Below, in pieces: positions 8,716-17,285 of a stretch of 64,000 nt of DNA. Positions within the stretch are counted from its first letter, which is position 1. Every line of letters starts with the position of its first letter. The DNA is from Clostridium cibarium. GTDB taxonomy: Bacteria; Bacillota; Clostridia; Clostridiales; Clostridiaceae. The translations under genes and the position numbers were made by a program. Under the pieces are notes generated by a model, which did no database searches, was not told the DNA's origin, and worked only from the letters and a program-made list of their open reading frames with translations. The stretch lies in assembly GCF_014836335.1 (NCBI RefSeq), contig NZ_JACSRA010000027.1:1-64000 (forward strand), given 5' to 3'.

Positions 8716-9357
8716 TTAATTCATTTTAGTTTCTTTTAAGAGAATTGTAACTGGATATGAATTTAATGTTTTGGTATCTAGTGAATTTTTAGTTGTTTTT
8801 ATAACTGATTTTATGGAAGTTATAAAGTTTTTACAACTATCTAAATAGATTAAAGAGTTAGTGGTCTTATAATTCATAGGAATTATAACTTTAGGTTTAA
8901 TTTTGTGAACCAATTTAATAGCTTCAGTTGAGTTAAGTGTAAAATGGCCTCCAACAGGAATAAAGAGGATATCTATTGACTCAATGGAACGTAGTATATC
9001 ATCGGGTAGATCATGACCTAAATATCCTAGATTACAAATCTTTAGATTATCAAAAACATAATTATAAATTATGTTAGGTCCTCTCTTTCTACCTTGTGAA
9101 TTGTCTTGAAAAGAAGGAAATCCAGAAATATTAACAAAGTTAAGTTTATATGAAGAGGCTTTGTCAGCTAGCATAACTTTCTTGGCATTAATTTTAGCAT
9201 TAGTTGTATCAGAATAATAATGACTTAAAGTAATTATGTTCGGGTTTAAATCTAATAAAGTATCTATAGAAATTGTACTAGGGGGATCAGTTAAGATCCT
9301 TCGCCCAAGAGAATCTTGCAGTAAAAATGAACATTCTCCAAACCATTTGATTAACAT
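8716..9357 (-). CDS. MBL-fold protein with degraded metal-binding motif
   Basis: A 213-residue protein resembling metallo-beta-lactamase-fold hydrolases of the UPF0173/UlaG-like branch: starts IKWFGECSFLLQDSLGRRILTDP, then ITLSHYYSDTTN, later LGYLGHDLPD and FIPVGGHFTLN. The family metal motif HxHxDH is here H46-Y-Y48-S-D50-T51, so two of its three His are missing, although the later GHD and GGHFT blocks remain. Catalysis by the usual di-zinc site is doubtful. AAGGAGG precedes the ATG at 9357. It stands alone, convergent with ferredoxin and divergent from ctsR. Confidence 0.75.
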   Translation of the reverse strand: MLIKWFGECSFLLQDSLGRRILTDPPSTISIDTLLDLNPNIITLSHYYSDTTNAKINAKKVMLADKASSYKLNFVNISGFPSFQDNSQGRKRGPNIIYNYVFDNLKICNLGYLGHDLPDDILRSIESIDILFIPVGGHFTLNSTEAIKLVHKIKPKVIIPMNYKTTNSLIYLDSCKNFITSIKSVIKTTKNSLDTKTLNSYPVTILLKETKMN

Positions 9358-9435
9358 ATAAGCCTCCTTAATAAAGTATATAAGTTATATTTACCCTGAA
9401 TAGAATAAATTTAAACATAAAGGTAGCAATAAAAC

Positions 9436-9464
9436 TTGAAAAAAATGAAAAAAGATATTAATAT
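9436..9464 (+). promoter_or_regulatory. Promoter of the ctsR-mcsA-mcsB-clpC operon
   Basis: TTGAAA (9436-9441), 17 bases, TAATAT (9459-9464): a good sigma-A promoter. It places the transcript start near 9471, right at the CtsR operator. Confidence 0.72.
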
Positions 9465-9474
9465 AAAATCAAAA

Positions 9475-9491
9475 GGTCAAGGTAAGTCAAA
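9475..9491 (+). promoter_or_regulatory. CtsR operator (heptad direct repeat)
   Basis: GGTCAAG-GTA-AGTCAAA: two heptads spaced by three bases, matching the known CtsR box (A/GGTCAAA-NAN-A/GGTCAAA) with one deviation in the first heptad. It overlaps the predicted transcript start and lies 26 bases upstream of ctsR, so CtsR should repress its own operon. Confidence 0.88.
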
Positions 9492-9516
9492 AACAGAAGT
9501 TTAAGAAGGTGATATT

Positions 9517-9972
9517 GTGGCAAGACTTTCGGATATAATTGAAAATTTTATAAAGAATATGCTTAATGAAAATGGTGGGGAACAGATTCAAATTCAGAGG
9601 AATGAATTAGCAGATCAATTTAGTTGTGCGCCATCACAGATAAATTATGTATTAACAACTAGATTTACTTATGAGAGAGGGTATGTTATTGAAAGTAGAA
9701 GAGGTGGGGGTGGCTGTATTGTAATAAGACAAGTAAGTTATGATGGGTCGGAAGAGAGGAATAATCTCTTGTATGATTGTATTGGAAATTCTATTACAAA
9801 TAATAGTTCCTTAGCTTTAATTGAGAGTTTAGTAGAGTCAAATTTAATCACTATGAGAGAAGCAGAATTAATTAAGATGGCTATTAACGATAGGACCTTA
9901 GCTAATACAGATGATAGAAATAGAGTAAGGGCTGATATATTAAAGGCTGTGCTTATAGTTGTATTATCATAG
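9517..9972 (+). CDS. ctsR: Class III stress gene repressor CtsR
   Basis: A 151-residue dimeric winged-helix repressor of clp and related stress genes. The N-terminal DNA-binding domain contains the wing ESRRGGGGCIVI (residues about 60-71), whose glycine-rich turn is the family hallmark; the C-terminal helical dimer domain follows (about 75-150). GTG start with AAGGTGA upstream. First gene of the operon, with its own operator in front. In Bacillus, McsB and heat inactivate CtsR; the McsB here is unusual. Confidence 0.95.
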   Translation: MARLSDIIENFIKNMLNENGGEQIQIQRNELADQFSCAPSQINYVLTTRFTYERGYVIESRRGGGGCIVIRQVSYDGSEERNNLLYDCIGNSITNNSSLALIESLVESNLITMREAELIKMAINDRTLANTDDRNRVRADILKAVLIVVLS

Positions 9973-9987
9973 AGGGGGTAATAAAAA

Positions 9988-10524
9988 GTGCTATGTGAAA
10001 GATGTAATAAAAATGAAGCTAAGATACATTTAATAAAACTTATTAATGGAAAGAAAACAGAAACATGGTTATGCGAAAAATGTGCAAAAGAACTTTCAGA
10101 CATACCACTTAAAGCATCTATGGCAGAAGGGGCAGGAATGCCGTTTCAGAATATTTTAAGTGGTTTTTTTGAAACTTTAGATAAAACAAAAAAAATTGAA
10201 ATAGTGTGCAAAAATTGTGGATTAACATACTCTCAATTTAAGAAGAGCGGACAATTAGGTTGTAGCAAATGCTATGAAAGTTTTAATGATTTGTTGAGTC
10301 CTAGAATTAAAAGAATTCAGGGTGACTTAGAGCACGTAGGTAAGATTCCAGTTAGAGAAGGAAATGAAGTGATTCAAAGAAAGAGAATTAAAAAGTTAAA
10401 AGAAGATCTACAAAAAGCGGTTATAAAAGAAGAGTATGAAAGAGCTGCAGTTCTAAGAGATGAGATTAAGTTATTAGAATCCCAAAGGGAGGTAAAAATT
10501 GATCATGAAGAATTGGATAGATAG
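9988..10524 (+). CDS. mcsA: McsA, zinc-finger activator of McsB
   Basis: A 178-residue partner of the McsB arginine kinase. Four CxxC pairs that bind zinc are all present (C3/C6, C29/C32, C74/C77, C92/C95), and a UVR helical-hairpin domain occupies about 134-169. GTG start after GAGGGGG. The 3' end overlaps the mcsB start by 20 bases, so translation is coupled. Length matches the family. Confidence 0.94.
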   Translation: MLCERCNKNEAKIHLIKLINGKKTETWLCEKCAKELSDIPLKASMAEGAGMPFQNILSGFFETLDKTKKIEIVCKNCGLTYSQFKKSGQLGCSKCYESFNDLLSPRIKRIQGDLEHVGKIPVREGNEVIQRKRIKKLKEDLQKAVIKEEYERAAVLRDEIKLLESQREVKIDHEELDR

Positions 10525-11518
10525 TGAAGTAGCGGCTGAAGATGTAGTAATCAGTAGCAAAGTGTGTCTTATAAGAAATTTTTACAACTCTTTATTTACA
10601 GATAAGATGAAAACAGAAGAAGCTAGAGAAAATGTTGATAGGTTATATGAAATATTATTAGATAAGATTGATGAAGAAATGACTCTTGTAAGATCATGGG
10701 AGCATAATATAGATTTTTTAAAAGTATATTTAGAAAAACATTTAATTAGTGAAGGTCTGGTTAAAAGAAGGGATAGAAGTGCATTTATCATTAATAAAGA
10801 TGAAACTTTATCCATAATGATAAATGAAGAAGATAATTTAAGAATACAATGTATAACAGATGGATTAGATTTAACTAATGCATATAACTATGTAAATAAG
10901 ATTGATGATTATATTGAAGAAGTTATAGGATATGCTTTTGATGAAAATTTTGGGTATTTGACAGCATCCCCATCAAATGTTGGGACTGGGCTTAAAGCAT
11001 CAGTGATGGTTCATCTACCAGCCTTGTCCATTAGTGAAGAAATATCTAATATATTTAATGGACTTAATAAAGTTGGAATGAATATTGAAGGATTGTATTT
11101 AGAAAGTTCAAAAGCATGGGGGAATATATATCAAATTTCTAATCAAGTTACTTTAGGGGTGAGGGAATTAGAAGTTATTGATAACTTAGAAGGCATAGTT
11201 AATAATATTATTAATGAAGAGAAAAAATTTAGAGAAGTAGTGGATGACAAATATAAGAATGAACTTGAAGATAAAATATATAGGGCATATGGTGTTATGA
11301 AATATGCTAAGCTTATTAAACCAAAGGAAGTTTTAGACTTATTATCTTACTTAAGGTTAGGAACAGAAATGGGTTTATTGCACATAGACAAAAAAGTGTT
11401 AAATAAATTATTGATAGATACTAGAACTTCTATGATACAAAGAAGTTTACCAAAGGGAACAGATACTATGGAGCAAGATATCTATAGAGCAAATATAATT
11501 AAAGAAAGATTAATATAA
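10505..11518 (+). CDS. mcsB: McsB-family protein arginine kinase homologue, atypical active site
   Basis: A 337-residue ATP:guanido phosphotransferase in the mcsB position. McsB marks proteins with phosphoarginine for ClpC-ClpP. The fold is clear: NEEDNLRIQ (107-115), SPSNVGTGLKAS (155-166), YQISNQVTLG (209-218). Catalytic Glu positions remain (NEED; E200). But SSRxRxAR reads SSKVCLIR (K19, C21), the usual Cys of CPTNVGTG is S155, the Arg of GLRAS is K164, and the Arg of RGxYGEG is E195. Kinase activity is therefore uncertain. ATG 10505 gives the family N-terminus; TTG 10499 is better spaced from GGGAGG. Confidence 0.85.
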   Translation: MKNWIDSEVAAEDVVISSKVCLIRNFYNSLFTDKMKTEEARENVDRLYEILLDKIDEEMTLVRSWEHNIDFLKVYLEKHLISEGLVKRRDRSAFIINKDETLSIMINEEDNLRIQCITDGLDLTNAYNYVNKIDDYIEEVIGYAFDENFGYLTASPSNVGTGLKASVMVHLPALSISEEISNIFNGLNKVGMNIEGLYLESSKAWGNIYQISNQVTLGVRELEVIDNLEGIVNNIINEEKKFREVVDDKYKNELEDKIYRAYGVMKYAKLIKPKEVLDLLSYLRLGTEMGLLHIDKKVLNKLLIDTRTSMIQRSLPKGTDTMEQDIYRANIIKERLI

Positions 11519-11539
11519 TAATTAGTTTGGAGGTGTAGT

Positions 11540-14017
11540 ATGCCATACGGTAAGTTTACAGAAAGAGCTCAACTTGTGATATTAGGGGCTCAAAAAGAAT
11601 CACAAAAATTTAAACATGGATATATTGGAACAGAGCATATACTTTTAGGAATTTTAGAAGAAGGTGGAGATGCTAAGGAGCTTTTAGGTAAATACGGAAT
11701 AGAAATAGAGTTAGTACGTAACCTAATTGAAGACTACTTGGGATTTGGTGAGGTATTAATGCCTAAAGGAGAATTATTACTTACACCAAGAACAAAGAGA
11801 TTATTTGATGAAAGTTTTGTGGAAGCAAAAAATTTAAATCATAAATATGTTAGTCCCGAGCATTTATTGCTTGCATTAGTTAAGGAACAAGAAGGAGTAG
11901 CTTATACAATTTTAAGTAAGTTAGATTTAGATTTTAAGGGATTGAAGAAAGAATTAGTAAATCTCTTGACTGAGAAAGAAGTTGATCAAGTAGTTGATGG
12001 AGAAAGAGAAGAATCAAAAGAAAGTAAGACTCCATTGTTAAATCAATATAGCAGAGATTTAACAAAACTTGCTCAAGAAGGAAACTTAGATCCTGTTATA
12101 GGAAGAGATATAGAAAATCAAAGAGTTTTAGAAATATTATGTAGGAGGACTAAAAATAATCCATGTTTGATTGGTGAACCAGGAGTAGGAAAGACAGCAG
12201 TGGTAGAAGGTTTAGCGCAAAGAATAGTAGATGGGAATATACCAGAGCTATTAAAAGATAAAAGGGTTGTTAGCCTTGATTTAAGTAGTATGATAGCTGG
12301 AGCAAAGTATAGAGGTGAATTTGAAGAAAGACTTAAAAAGGTCATGGAAGAAATAAGAAATAACAAGAATGTGGTTGTGTTTATTGATGAGATTCACACT
12401 ATAATTGGTGCTGGGGGAGCAGAAGGAGCTATTGATGCCTCTAATATATTAAAGCCAGCGCTTGCAAGAGGAGAGATACAATGTATAGGTGCTACAACTA
12501 TAGATGAATATAGAAAGTATATTGAGAAAGATGCTGCTCTTGAAAGGAGATTTCAACCCGTAACAGTTGGAGAGCCAACAAAGGAAGAAACCTTAGAGAT
12601 TTTAAAAGGGCTTAGGGAGAAATATGAAGCTCACCATAAAGTTACAATAAGTGATGAAGCTTTAGATGCATCTGTAGATATGGCCGATAAATATATTACA
12701 GATAGGTTTATGCCAGATAAGGCGATAGATCTTATGGATGAAGCGGCTGCAAAGCTACGTATAGAAAATCTAGTGTCACCGCCTGATTTGAAAGAGATTG
12801 TGCTAAGTATTGATGATGTAATAAAAGAAAAAGAAGAGGCCATAAGAATTCAAGATTTTGAGAAGGCTGCAGCACTTAGAGATAATGAAAAAGATCTAAA
12901 GGAAAAGTTAGATAATTTAAAAAGCGACTGGAATTCTCAAAATTCAGTTCAGTCTTTAACTGTTACGAAAGAGAATATTGCGAAAGTTGTTGCAACTTGG
13001 ACTAAAATTCCTGTAGAGAAACTTACAGAAAGAGAAAGCGACAGACTTTTAAGATTAGAAGAAATTCTTCATAAAAGAGTAATTGGACAGAGTGAAGCTG
13101 TAAAGTCAGTAGCTCGAGCTGTTAGAAGAGCAAGAGTTGGCTTAAGAGATGAAAAGAGGCCTATAGGTAGTTTTATATTCTTAGGACCAACAGGAGTTGG
13201 AAAAACAGAATTATGCAAGGCTCTCGCAGAGGCTATGTTTGCAGATGAAAATAATATAATTAGAATTGATATGTCTGAATATATGGAAAAACATTCTGTA
13301 TCTAGATTAATTGGAGCGCCTCCAGGATATGTAGGATATGAAGAGGGGGGACAATTAACAGAAGCTGTTAGAAGAAAGCCTTATTCTGTTATTTTATTAG
13401 ATGAAATTGAAAAGGCACATTCTGATGTATTTAATATATTGCTTCAAATTATGGAAGATGGAAGATTAACAGATGGAAAAGGAAAAGTCGTTAATTTTAA
13501 AAATACAATTATAATTATGACTTCAAATGTGGGTGCACATTCTATAAAAAAGCAAAAGTCAATGGGATTTGTTATTGATACAAAGAGTGATACAGAGTAT
13601 GAAAAAATGAAAGAGAATATAATGGAAGAGTTAAAAAGAAGTTTTAGACCAGAATTTTTAAATAGAATAGATGATACCATTGTATTCCACAAATTAACTA
13701 AAGAAGATATGCTATCTATAGTAGACTTAATGTTAAATTCTATAATAAAAAGAATTAAAGAAAAAAATATTACTTTAGAATTTACTAAATCATGTAAAGA
13801 GTTCTTATTAGATAAAGGTGTTGATTTAAATTATGGAGCAAGACCTTTAAGAAGAGTAATAACTAAAGAAGTTGAAGATAGATTAAGTGAAGAACTTTTA
13901 CGTGGAAATGTTAGTATGGGAGATAGCTTGCTAGTATCAGTAGAAGAAGATAAGCTTGTATTTACTACGATCAAGGAAATATCAGTAGAAAACACTGAGG
14001 ATACAATTCATAGTTAA
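11540..14017 (+). CDS. clpC: ATP-dependent Clp protease ATPase subunit ClpC
   Basis: An 825-residue Hsp100 unfoldase that feeds proteins to ClpP. Order: two Clp-N repeats (1-145), AAA+ module one (Walker A GEPGVGKT about 212-219, Walker B VVFIDEIH), a coiled middle domain with a UVR-like segment (about 420-460), AAA+ module two (GPTGVGKT about 549-556, [10 protein letters not shown]), and C-terminal D2-small. The loop KSMGFV near 675 occupies the ClpP-docking position. In the N-domain the pocket residue E32 is kept (IGTEH), while the second repeat reads SPEH in place of GTEH. Last gene of the operon, followed by a terminator. Confidence 0.97.
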   Translation: MPYGKFTERAQLVILGAQKESQKFKHGYIGTEHILLGILEEGGDAKELLGKYGIEIELVRNLIEDYLGFGEVLMPKGELLLTPRTKRLFDESFVEAKNLNHKYVSPEHLLLALVKEQEGVAYTILSKLDLDFKGLKKELVNLLTEKEVDQVVDGEREESKESKTPLLNQYSRDLTKLAQEGNLDPVIGRDIENQRVLEILCRRTKNNPCLIGEPGVGKTAVVEGLAQRIVDGNIPELLKDKRVVSLDLSSMIAGAKYRGEFEERLKKVMEEIRNNKNVVVFIDEIHTIIGAGGAEGAIDASNILKPALARGEIQCIGATTIDEYRKYIEKDAALERRFQPVTVGEPTKEETLEILKGLREKYEAHHKVTISDEALDASVDMADKYITDRFMPDKAIDLMDEAAAKLRIENLVSPPDLKEIVLSIDDVIKEKEEAIRIQDFEKAAALRDNEKDLKEKLDNLKSDWNSQNSVQSLTVTKENIAKVVATWTKIPVEKLTERESDRLLRLEEILHKRVIGQSEAVKSVARAVRRARVGLRDEKRPIGSFIFLGPTGVGKTELCKALAEAMFADENNIIRIDMSEYMEKHSVSRLIGAPPGYVGYEEGGQLTEAVRRKPYSVILLDEIEKAHSDVFNILLQIMEDGRLTDGKGKVVNFKNTIIIMTSNVGAHSIKKQKSMGFVIDTKSDTEYEKMKENIMEELKRSFRPEFLNRIDDTIVFHKLTKEDMLSIVDLMLNSIIKRIKEKNITLEFTKSCKEFLLDKGVDLNYGARPLRRVITKEVEDRLSEELLRGNVSMGDSLLVSVEEDKLVFTTIKEISVENTEDTIHS

Positions 14018-14035
14018 TAGTAAGCATGTATATAA

Positions 14036-14077
14036 GAGAGATTGATGCAAATACTTTTTGTACCAATCTCTTTTTTT
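14036..14077 (+). terminator. Terminator of the ctsR-clpC operon
   Basis: A long hairpin AGAGATTG...CCAATCTCT with an inner GCAAA/TTTGT stem, followed by a run of seven T. It ends 60 bases after the clpC stop. Confidence 0.88.
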
Positions 14078-14148
14078 AATAATACATTAATGGAAGTGAG
14101 ATAATAATATATAGAGAGAAAGCAAGAAATATTAAATAATAATTATTA

Positions 14149-14176
14149 TTGATTAATTATTAAAATATGTTAAAAT
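14149..14176 (+). promoter_or_regulatory. Possible trxB promoter
   Basis: TTGATT (14149-14154), 16 bases, TAAAAT (14171-14176). It is the best candidate in the gap between the clpC terminator and trxB, but the region is so AT-rich that chance matches are likely. Confidence 0.45.
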
Positions 14177-14201
14177 AAAATAAAGATAAGGAGTGAAAGA
14201 T

Positions 14202-15125
14202 TTGAGTAAAGAAATTAAGAATATAGATTTAGTAATTTTAGGTGGAGGACCGGCCGGGCTAACATCAGCTATATATGCTTCAAGAGCTAGAATGAAAATG
14301 ATTCTTTTAGAAAATGCTTTTTTAGGAGGGCAAGTTAGAAATAGTTACTTAATAGAAAACTATCCTGGTTTTAAAAATATTGATGGAGCTTCTTTAGCGG
14401 ATAAGATGCAGGAACAAGCAGAAGAAGCAGGAGCTATTATAGATGAATTTGATCCTGTTGTTGATATAAAGTTAACAAAAGATGAGAAGATAATAGAAAC
14501 TGAAAGCTATATTTATAATACTAAGACTGTTGTTATAGCAACTGGAGCAGTTCCTAAAAGATTGCCAATTCCAAGTGAAGAAAAGTTTTCAGGAAGAGGA
14601 ATCCACTATTGTGCAGTTTGTGATGGAGCAATGTATTCAGATAAAATTGTAGGAGTTGTAGGTGGTGGAAATGCAGCGTTAGAAGAGGCTGTGTTTTTAT
14701 CTAGATTTGCTAAAAAGGTTTATATAATAAGAAGATATGATTACTTTAGAAGCGAAAGATCTGTATTTGATGAAGCAAATAATAATTCTAAAATTGAAAT
14801 TTTATATAATGAAGATCTTGTTGATGTAACTGGAGAAGAGTTTGTTCAGAGGGCAAGGTTAAAAAATACAATTACTGAAAAAGAAAGAGAAATAGAAATA
14901 GATGCAGTATTTGGTTACATTGGAACAGAACCTAAGACAAAGGAGTTTGAAAAATATATTGATCTAACTTCAAGTGGGTATATTATAGCAGATGAAATGA
15001 TGAAAACTAATGTGCCAGGTGTGTTTGCAGCTGGAGATGTTAGAGATAAAGTGTATAGACAAATAACTACTGCTGTGGCAGATGGAACAATAGCAGCTTT
15101 GGAAGCAGAAAAATATATAAAGTAG
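14202..15125 (+). CDS. trxB: Thioredoxin reductase-type flavoprotein
   Basis: A 307-residue FAD enzyme of the low-molecular-weight thioredoxin reductase family. FAD-binding GGGPAG is at 14-19, the redox pair CAVC at 137/140, the second dinucleotide site GGGNAALEEA near 157-166, and the FAD motif GVFAAGDVRD near the C-terminus. The NADPH phosphate motif, usually HRR...R, reads IIRRYDYFRSER. TTG 14202 is chosen because AAGGAG ends eight bases upstream; GTG 14193 overlaps that site. The next gene encodes a glutaredoxin-like protein 16 bases downstream, a likely partner. Confidence 0.92.
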   Translation: MSKEIKNIDLVILGGGPAGLTSAIYASRARMKMILLENAFLGGQVRNSYLIENYPGFKNIDGASLADKMQEQAEEAGAIIDEFDPVVDIKLTKDEKIIETESYIYNTKTVVIATGAVPKRLPIPSEEKFSGRGIHYCAVCDGAMYSDKIVGVVGGGNAALEEAVFLSRFAKKVYIIRRYDYFRSERSVFDEANNNSKIEILYNEDLVDVTGEEFVQRARLKNTITEKEREIEIDAVFGYIGTEPKTKEFEKYIDLTSSGYIIADEMMKTNVPGVFAAGDVRDKVYRQITTAVADGTIAALEAEKYIK

Positions 15126-15141
15126 AAAAGGAGAATAAGAG

Positions 15142-15366
15142 ATGGTAAAAATATATTCAACATCATGGTGTCCAGGATGTATAAAGTTAAAAAAGTATCT
15201 AAACATGAAGGGGGTAGAATTTCAAGAAATTAATGTTGCAGATAAACATGAGGATAGAGAAGAAGTGTTTAAGGTATCAGGGCAAAGAACGGTACCAGTT
15301 CTAGAGTTTAATGGAGAAGTAATTGTGGGGTTTGATAAATCTAGAATAGATAAAATAATTGGTTAA
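15142..15366 (+). CDS. Glutaredoxin/NrdH-like redox protein (CPGC)
   Basis: A 74-residue thioredoxin-fold protein with active site CPGC (C10, C13), the cis-proline motif TVPV and a GF turn, as in NrdH/glutaredoxin-like proteins. It follows trxB by 16 bases and precedes gapN by 15, so the three look like one operon, and TrxB may reduce it. The CPGC motif differs from the CPWC of the second glutaredoxin-like gene at 17058. Confidence 0.88.
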   Translation: MVKIYSTSWCPGCIKLKKYLNMKGVEFQEINVADKHEDREEVFKVSGQRTVPVLEFNGEVIVGFDKSRIDKIIG

Positions 15367-15381
15367 AACTGAGGTGAAAAG

Positions 15382-16842
15382 ATGTTTGATAATTTATGTA
15401 ATGATAATAAGATATTCAAAAACCTAATAGGTGGAGATTGGGTTATAGCAGATGATAGTGAACTAATAGAAATTAAATCACCGATAGATGGAAGTTTAGT
15501 TGGAAAAGTTGGTGCTATGAATACTGGGGAAGTAGATAAAGCTATTAGAGTAGCCAAGGAAGTTCAAAAAGATTGGAAGTTAGTCCCTATAAGTGAGAAG
15601 GCAAAGGTGCTTCATAAAGTTGCTGATATCTTAGAGGAGAAAGTGAAAGAGTTAGCAAGTATAATGATGCACGAAGTTGCAAAGGACAAAAAAAGTGCTG
15701 AATCAGAGGTTATTAGGACTGCGGATTTTATTCGCTTTACGGCTGATACAGCAAAGAATATTGCTGGAGAAAGTTTACCGGCTGAGAGTTTTCCAGGTTA
15801 TAAAAGAGATAAGATATCAGTTGTAACTAGAGAACCTCTTGGGGTAGTGTTAGCTATATCTCCATTTAATTATCCATTAAATTTGGCTGCATCTAAAATA
15901 GCTCCAGCTTTAATGGCTGGAAATACTGTTGTGTTAAAACCAGCAACTCAAGGAAGTATTACAGCATTACATTTGGTAAAGATATTTCAAGAAGCAGGTC
16001 TACCAAATGGTGTCTTAAATTCTATAACAGGTAAAGGCAGTGAAATTGGAGATTATGTTGTAACGCATCCAGAAATAAATTTTATTAATTTCACAGGAAG
16101 TACGGAAGTTGGAAAAAGAATTTCGTCGATAACTACAATGGTTCCGTTATTAATGGAGCTTGGTGGGAAGGATGCAGCAATTGTTCTAGAAGATGCAGAT
16201 CTTGAGTTAGCAGCGAAAAATATAATTGCAGGAGCTTTTTCATATTCAGGTCAAAGATGTACGGCGGTAAAAAGGATTTTAGCTGTTGATACAATTGCTG
16301 ATAAATTAGTGGATATTTTAAAAAGAGATATTAAAAAGTTAAAGGTAGGAAGTCCACTTGAAGGAGATGCAGATATAGTTCCTCTTATTGATGAGAAAGC
16401 GGTTGAATTTGTAGAAAATCTTATTAAAGACTCTAGGGAAAAAGGGGCAACCCTTGTAGTAGGTGGAAATAGGGAGGGAAATATAATATATCCTACACTA
16501 TTTGATAATGTAACAAGAGAAATGAGATTAGCTTGGGAGGAGCCATTTGGACCTGTTCTTCCAATAATAAGGGTAAAGGATAAGGATGAAGCAATAGAAA
16601 TAGCAAATGAATCGGAGTATGGGCTTCAATCAGCGATTTTTACAAATAACATAAATGAAGCATTTTATGTTTCAGATAGGTTAGAGGTTGGAACAGTACA
16701 AGTGAACAATAAAACTGAAAGAGGTCCAGATCATTTCCCATTTTTAGGTGTTAAGGCATCTGGATTGGGAACTCAAGGTATTAGATATTCTATAGAAGCC
16801 ATGTCTAGACCAAAAGCAGTTGTTATAAATATTAATAATTAA
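15382..16842 (+). CDS. gapN: NADP-dependent glyceraldehyde-3-phosphate dehydrogenase (non-phosphorylating)
   Basis: A 486-residue aldehyde dehydrogenase superfamily enzyme that oxidises glyceraldehyde-3-phosphate straight to 3-phosphoglycerate, producing NADPH and bypassing ATP formation. The catalytic general base E259 lies in MELGGKDA and the nucleophile C293 in SGQRCTAVKR; GQRCTAVKR is characteristic of GapN. ATG 15382 follows GAGGTG. It is the last gene after trxB and a glutaredoxin-like gene, consistent with supplying NADPH for thiol reduction (inference). Confidence 0.92.
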   Translation: MFDNLCNDNKIFKNLIGGDWVIADDSELIEIKSPIDGSLVGKVGAMNTGEVDKAIRVAKEVQKDWKLVPISEKAKVLHKVADILEEKVKELASIMMHEVAKDKKSAESEVIRTADFIRFTADTAKNIAGESLPAESFPGYKRDKISVVTREPLGVVLAISPFNYPLNLAASKIAPALMAGNTVVLKPATQGSITALHLVKIFQEAGLPNGVLNSITGKGSEIGDYVVTHPEINFINFTGSTEVGKRISSITTMVPLLMELGGKDAAIVLEDADLELAAKNIIAGAFSYSGQRCTAVKRILAVDTIADKLVDILKRDIKKLKVGSPLEGDADIVPLIDEKAVEFVENLIKDSREKGATLVVGGNREGNIIYPTLFDNVTREMRLAWEEPFGPVLPIIRVKDKDEAIEIANESEYGLQSAIFTNNINEAFYVSDRLEVGTVQVNNKTERGPDHFPFLGVKASGLGTQGIRYSIEAMSRPKAVVININN

Positions 16843-16848
16843 AATGGG

Positions 16849-16885
16849 GTCAGGGTAAGTTTATGCTACTCTGACTCTGCTTTTT
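16849..16885 (+). terminator. Possible terminator after gapN
   Basis: GTCAGGGTA (16849-16857) pairs with TACTCTGAC (16867-16875) through one G-U pair; CTGCTTTTT follows. It is a moderate terminator and its 3' flank is part of a 22-base repeat seen again near 17379. Confidence 0.55.
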
Positions 16886-16911
16886 GGTGTGCTAAAAATT
16901 GGAGATACAAA

Positions 16912-16947
16912 AAAAGACTATTGGAGGATTTCCAATAGTCTTTTAAT
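16912..16947. terminator. Strong bidirectional terminator between gapN and the second glutaredoxin gene
   Basis: AAAAGACTATTGGA (16912-16925) pairs perfectly with TCCAATAGTCTTTT (16931-16944), with A- and T-runs on both sides. It can end gapN transcription and that of the converging gene at 17058. Confidence 0.9.
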
Positions 16948-17057
16948 AAGAAAGTATTAAATAATACATTAAATTCTGATTAACTGCTACATGAAAAATT
17001 ATATATTTATTGGTGTGAGAGATTGGTAGATGAAATAATTGTCTACTTCCTACTCTG

Positions 17058-17285
17058 CTATTTAGATAATGCAGTATCTATTGCTGGTTTATCAAAACCG
17101 ATAATAACAGTACCATTTATGTCTAGAACAGGAACTCCCATCTGCTTAGATTTTTTTAGCATTTCTTCTCTTGCAGACATATTTTCACCAACATTAAACT
17201 CTTCAAATTCTATATTTTTAGATTTTAAGTAATTCTTAGCCTTTACACACCAAGGACAAGAATTAGTAGTATATACTTTAACCAT
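17058..17285 (-). CDS. Glutaredoxin-like protein (CPWC)
   Basis: A 75-residue thioredoxin-fold protein, active site CPWC in NSCPWCVKAK, cis-proline motif GVPVLDINGTVIIGF. Similar in size to the CPGC protein at 15142 but with a clearly different active site and sequence. ATG 17285 is chosen because GGAGGT lies seven bases upstream; the in-frame ATG at 17300 is upstream of that ribosome site. It is a single gene on the minus strand and converges on gapN. Confidence 0.9.
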   Translation of the reverse strand: MVKVYTTNSCPWCVKAKNYLKSKNIEFEEFNVGENMSAREEMLKKSKQMGVPVLDINGTVIIGFDKPAIDTALSK

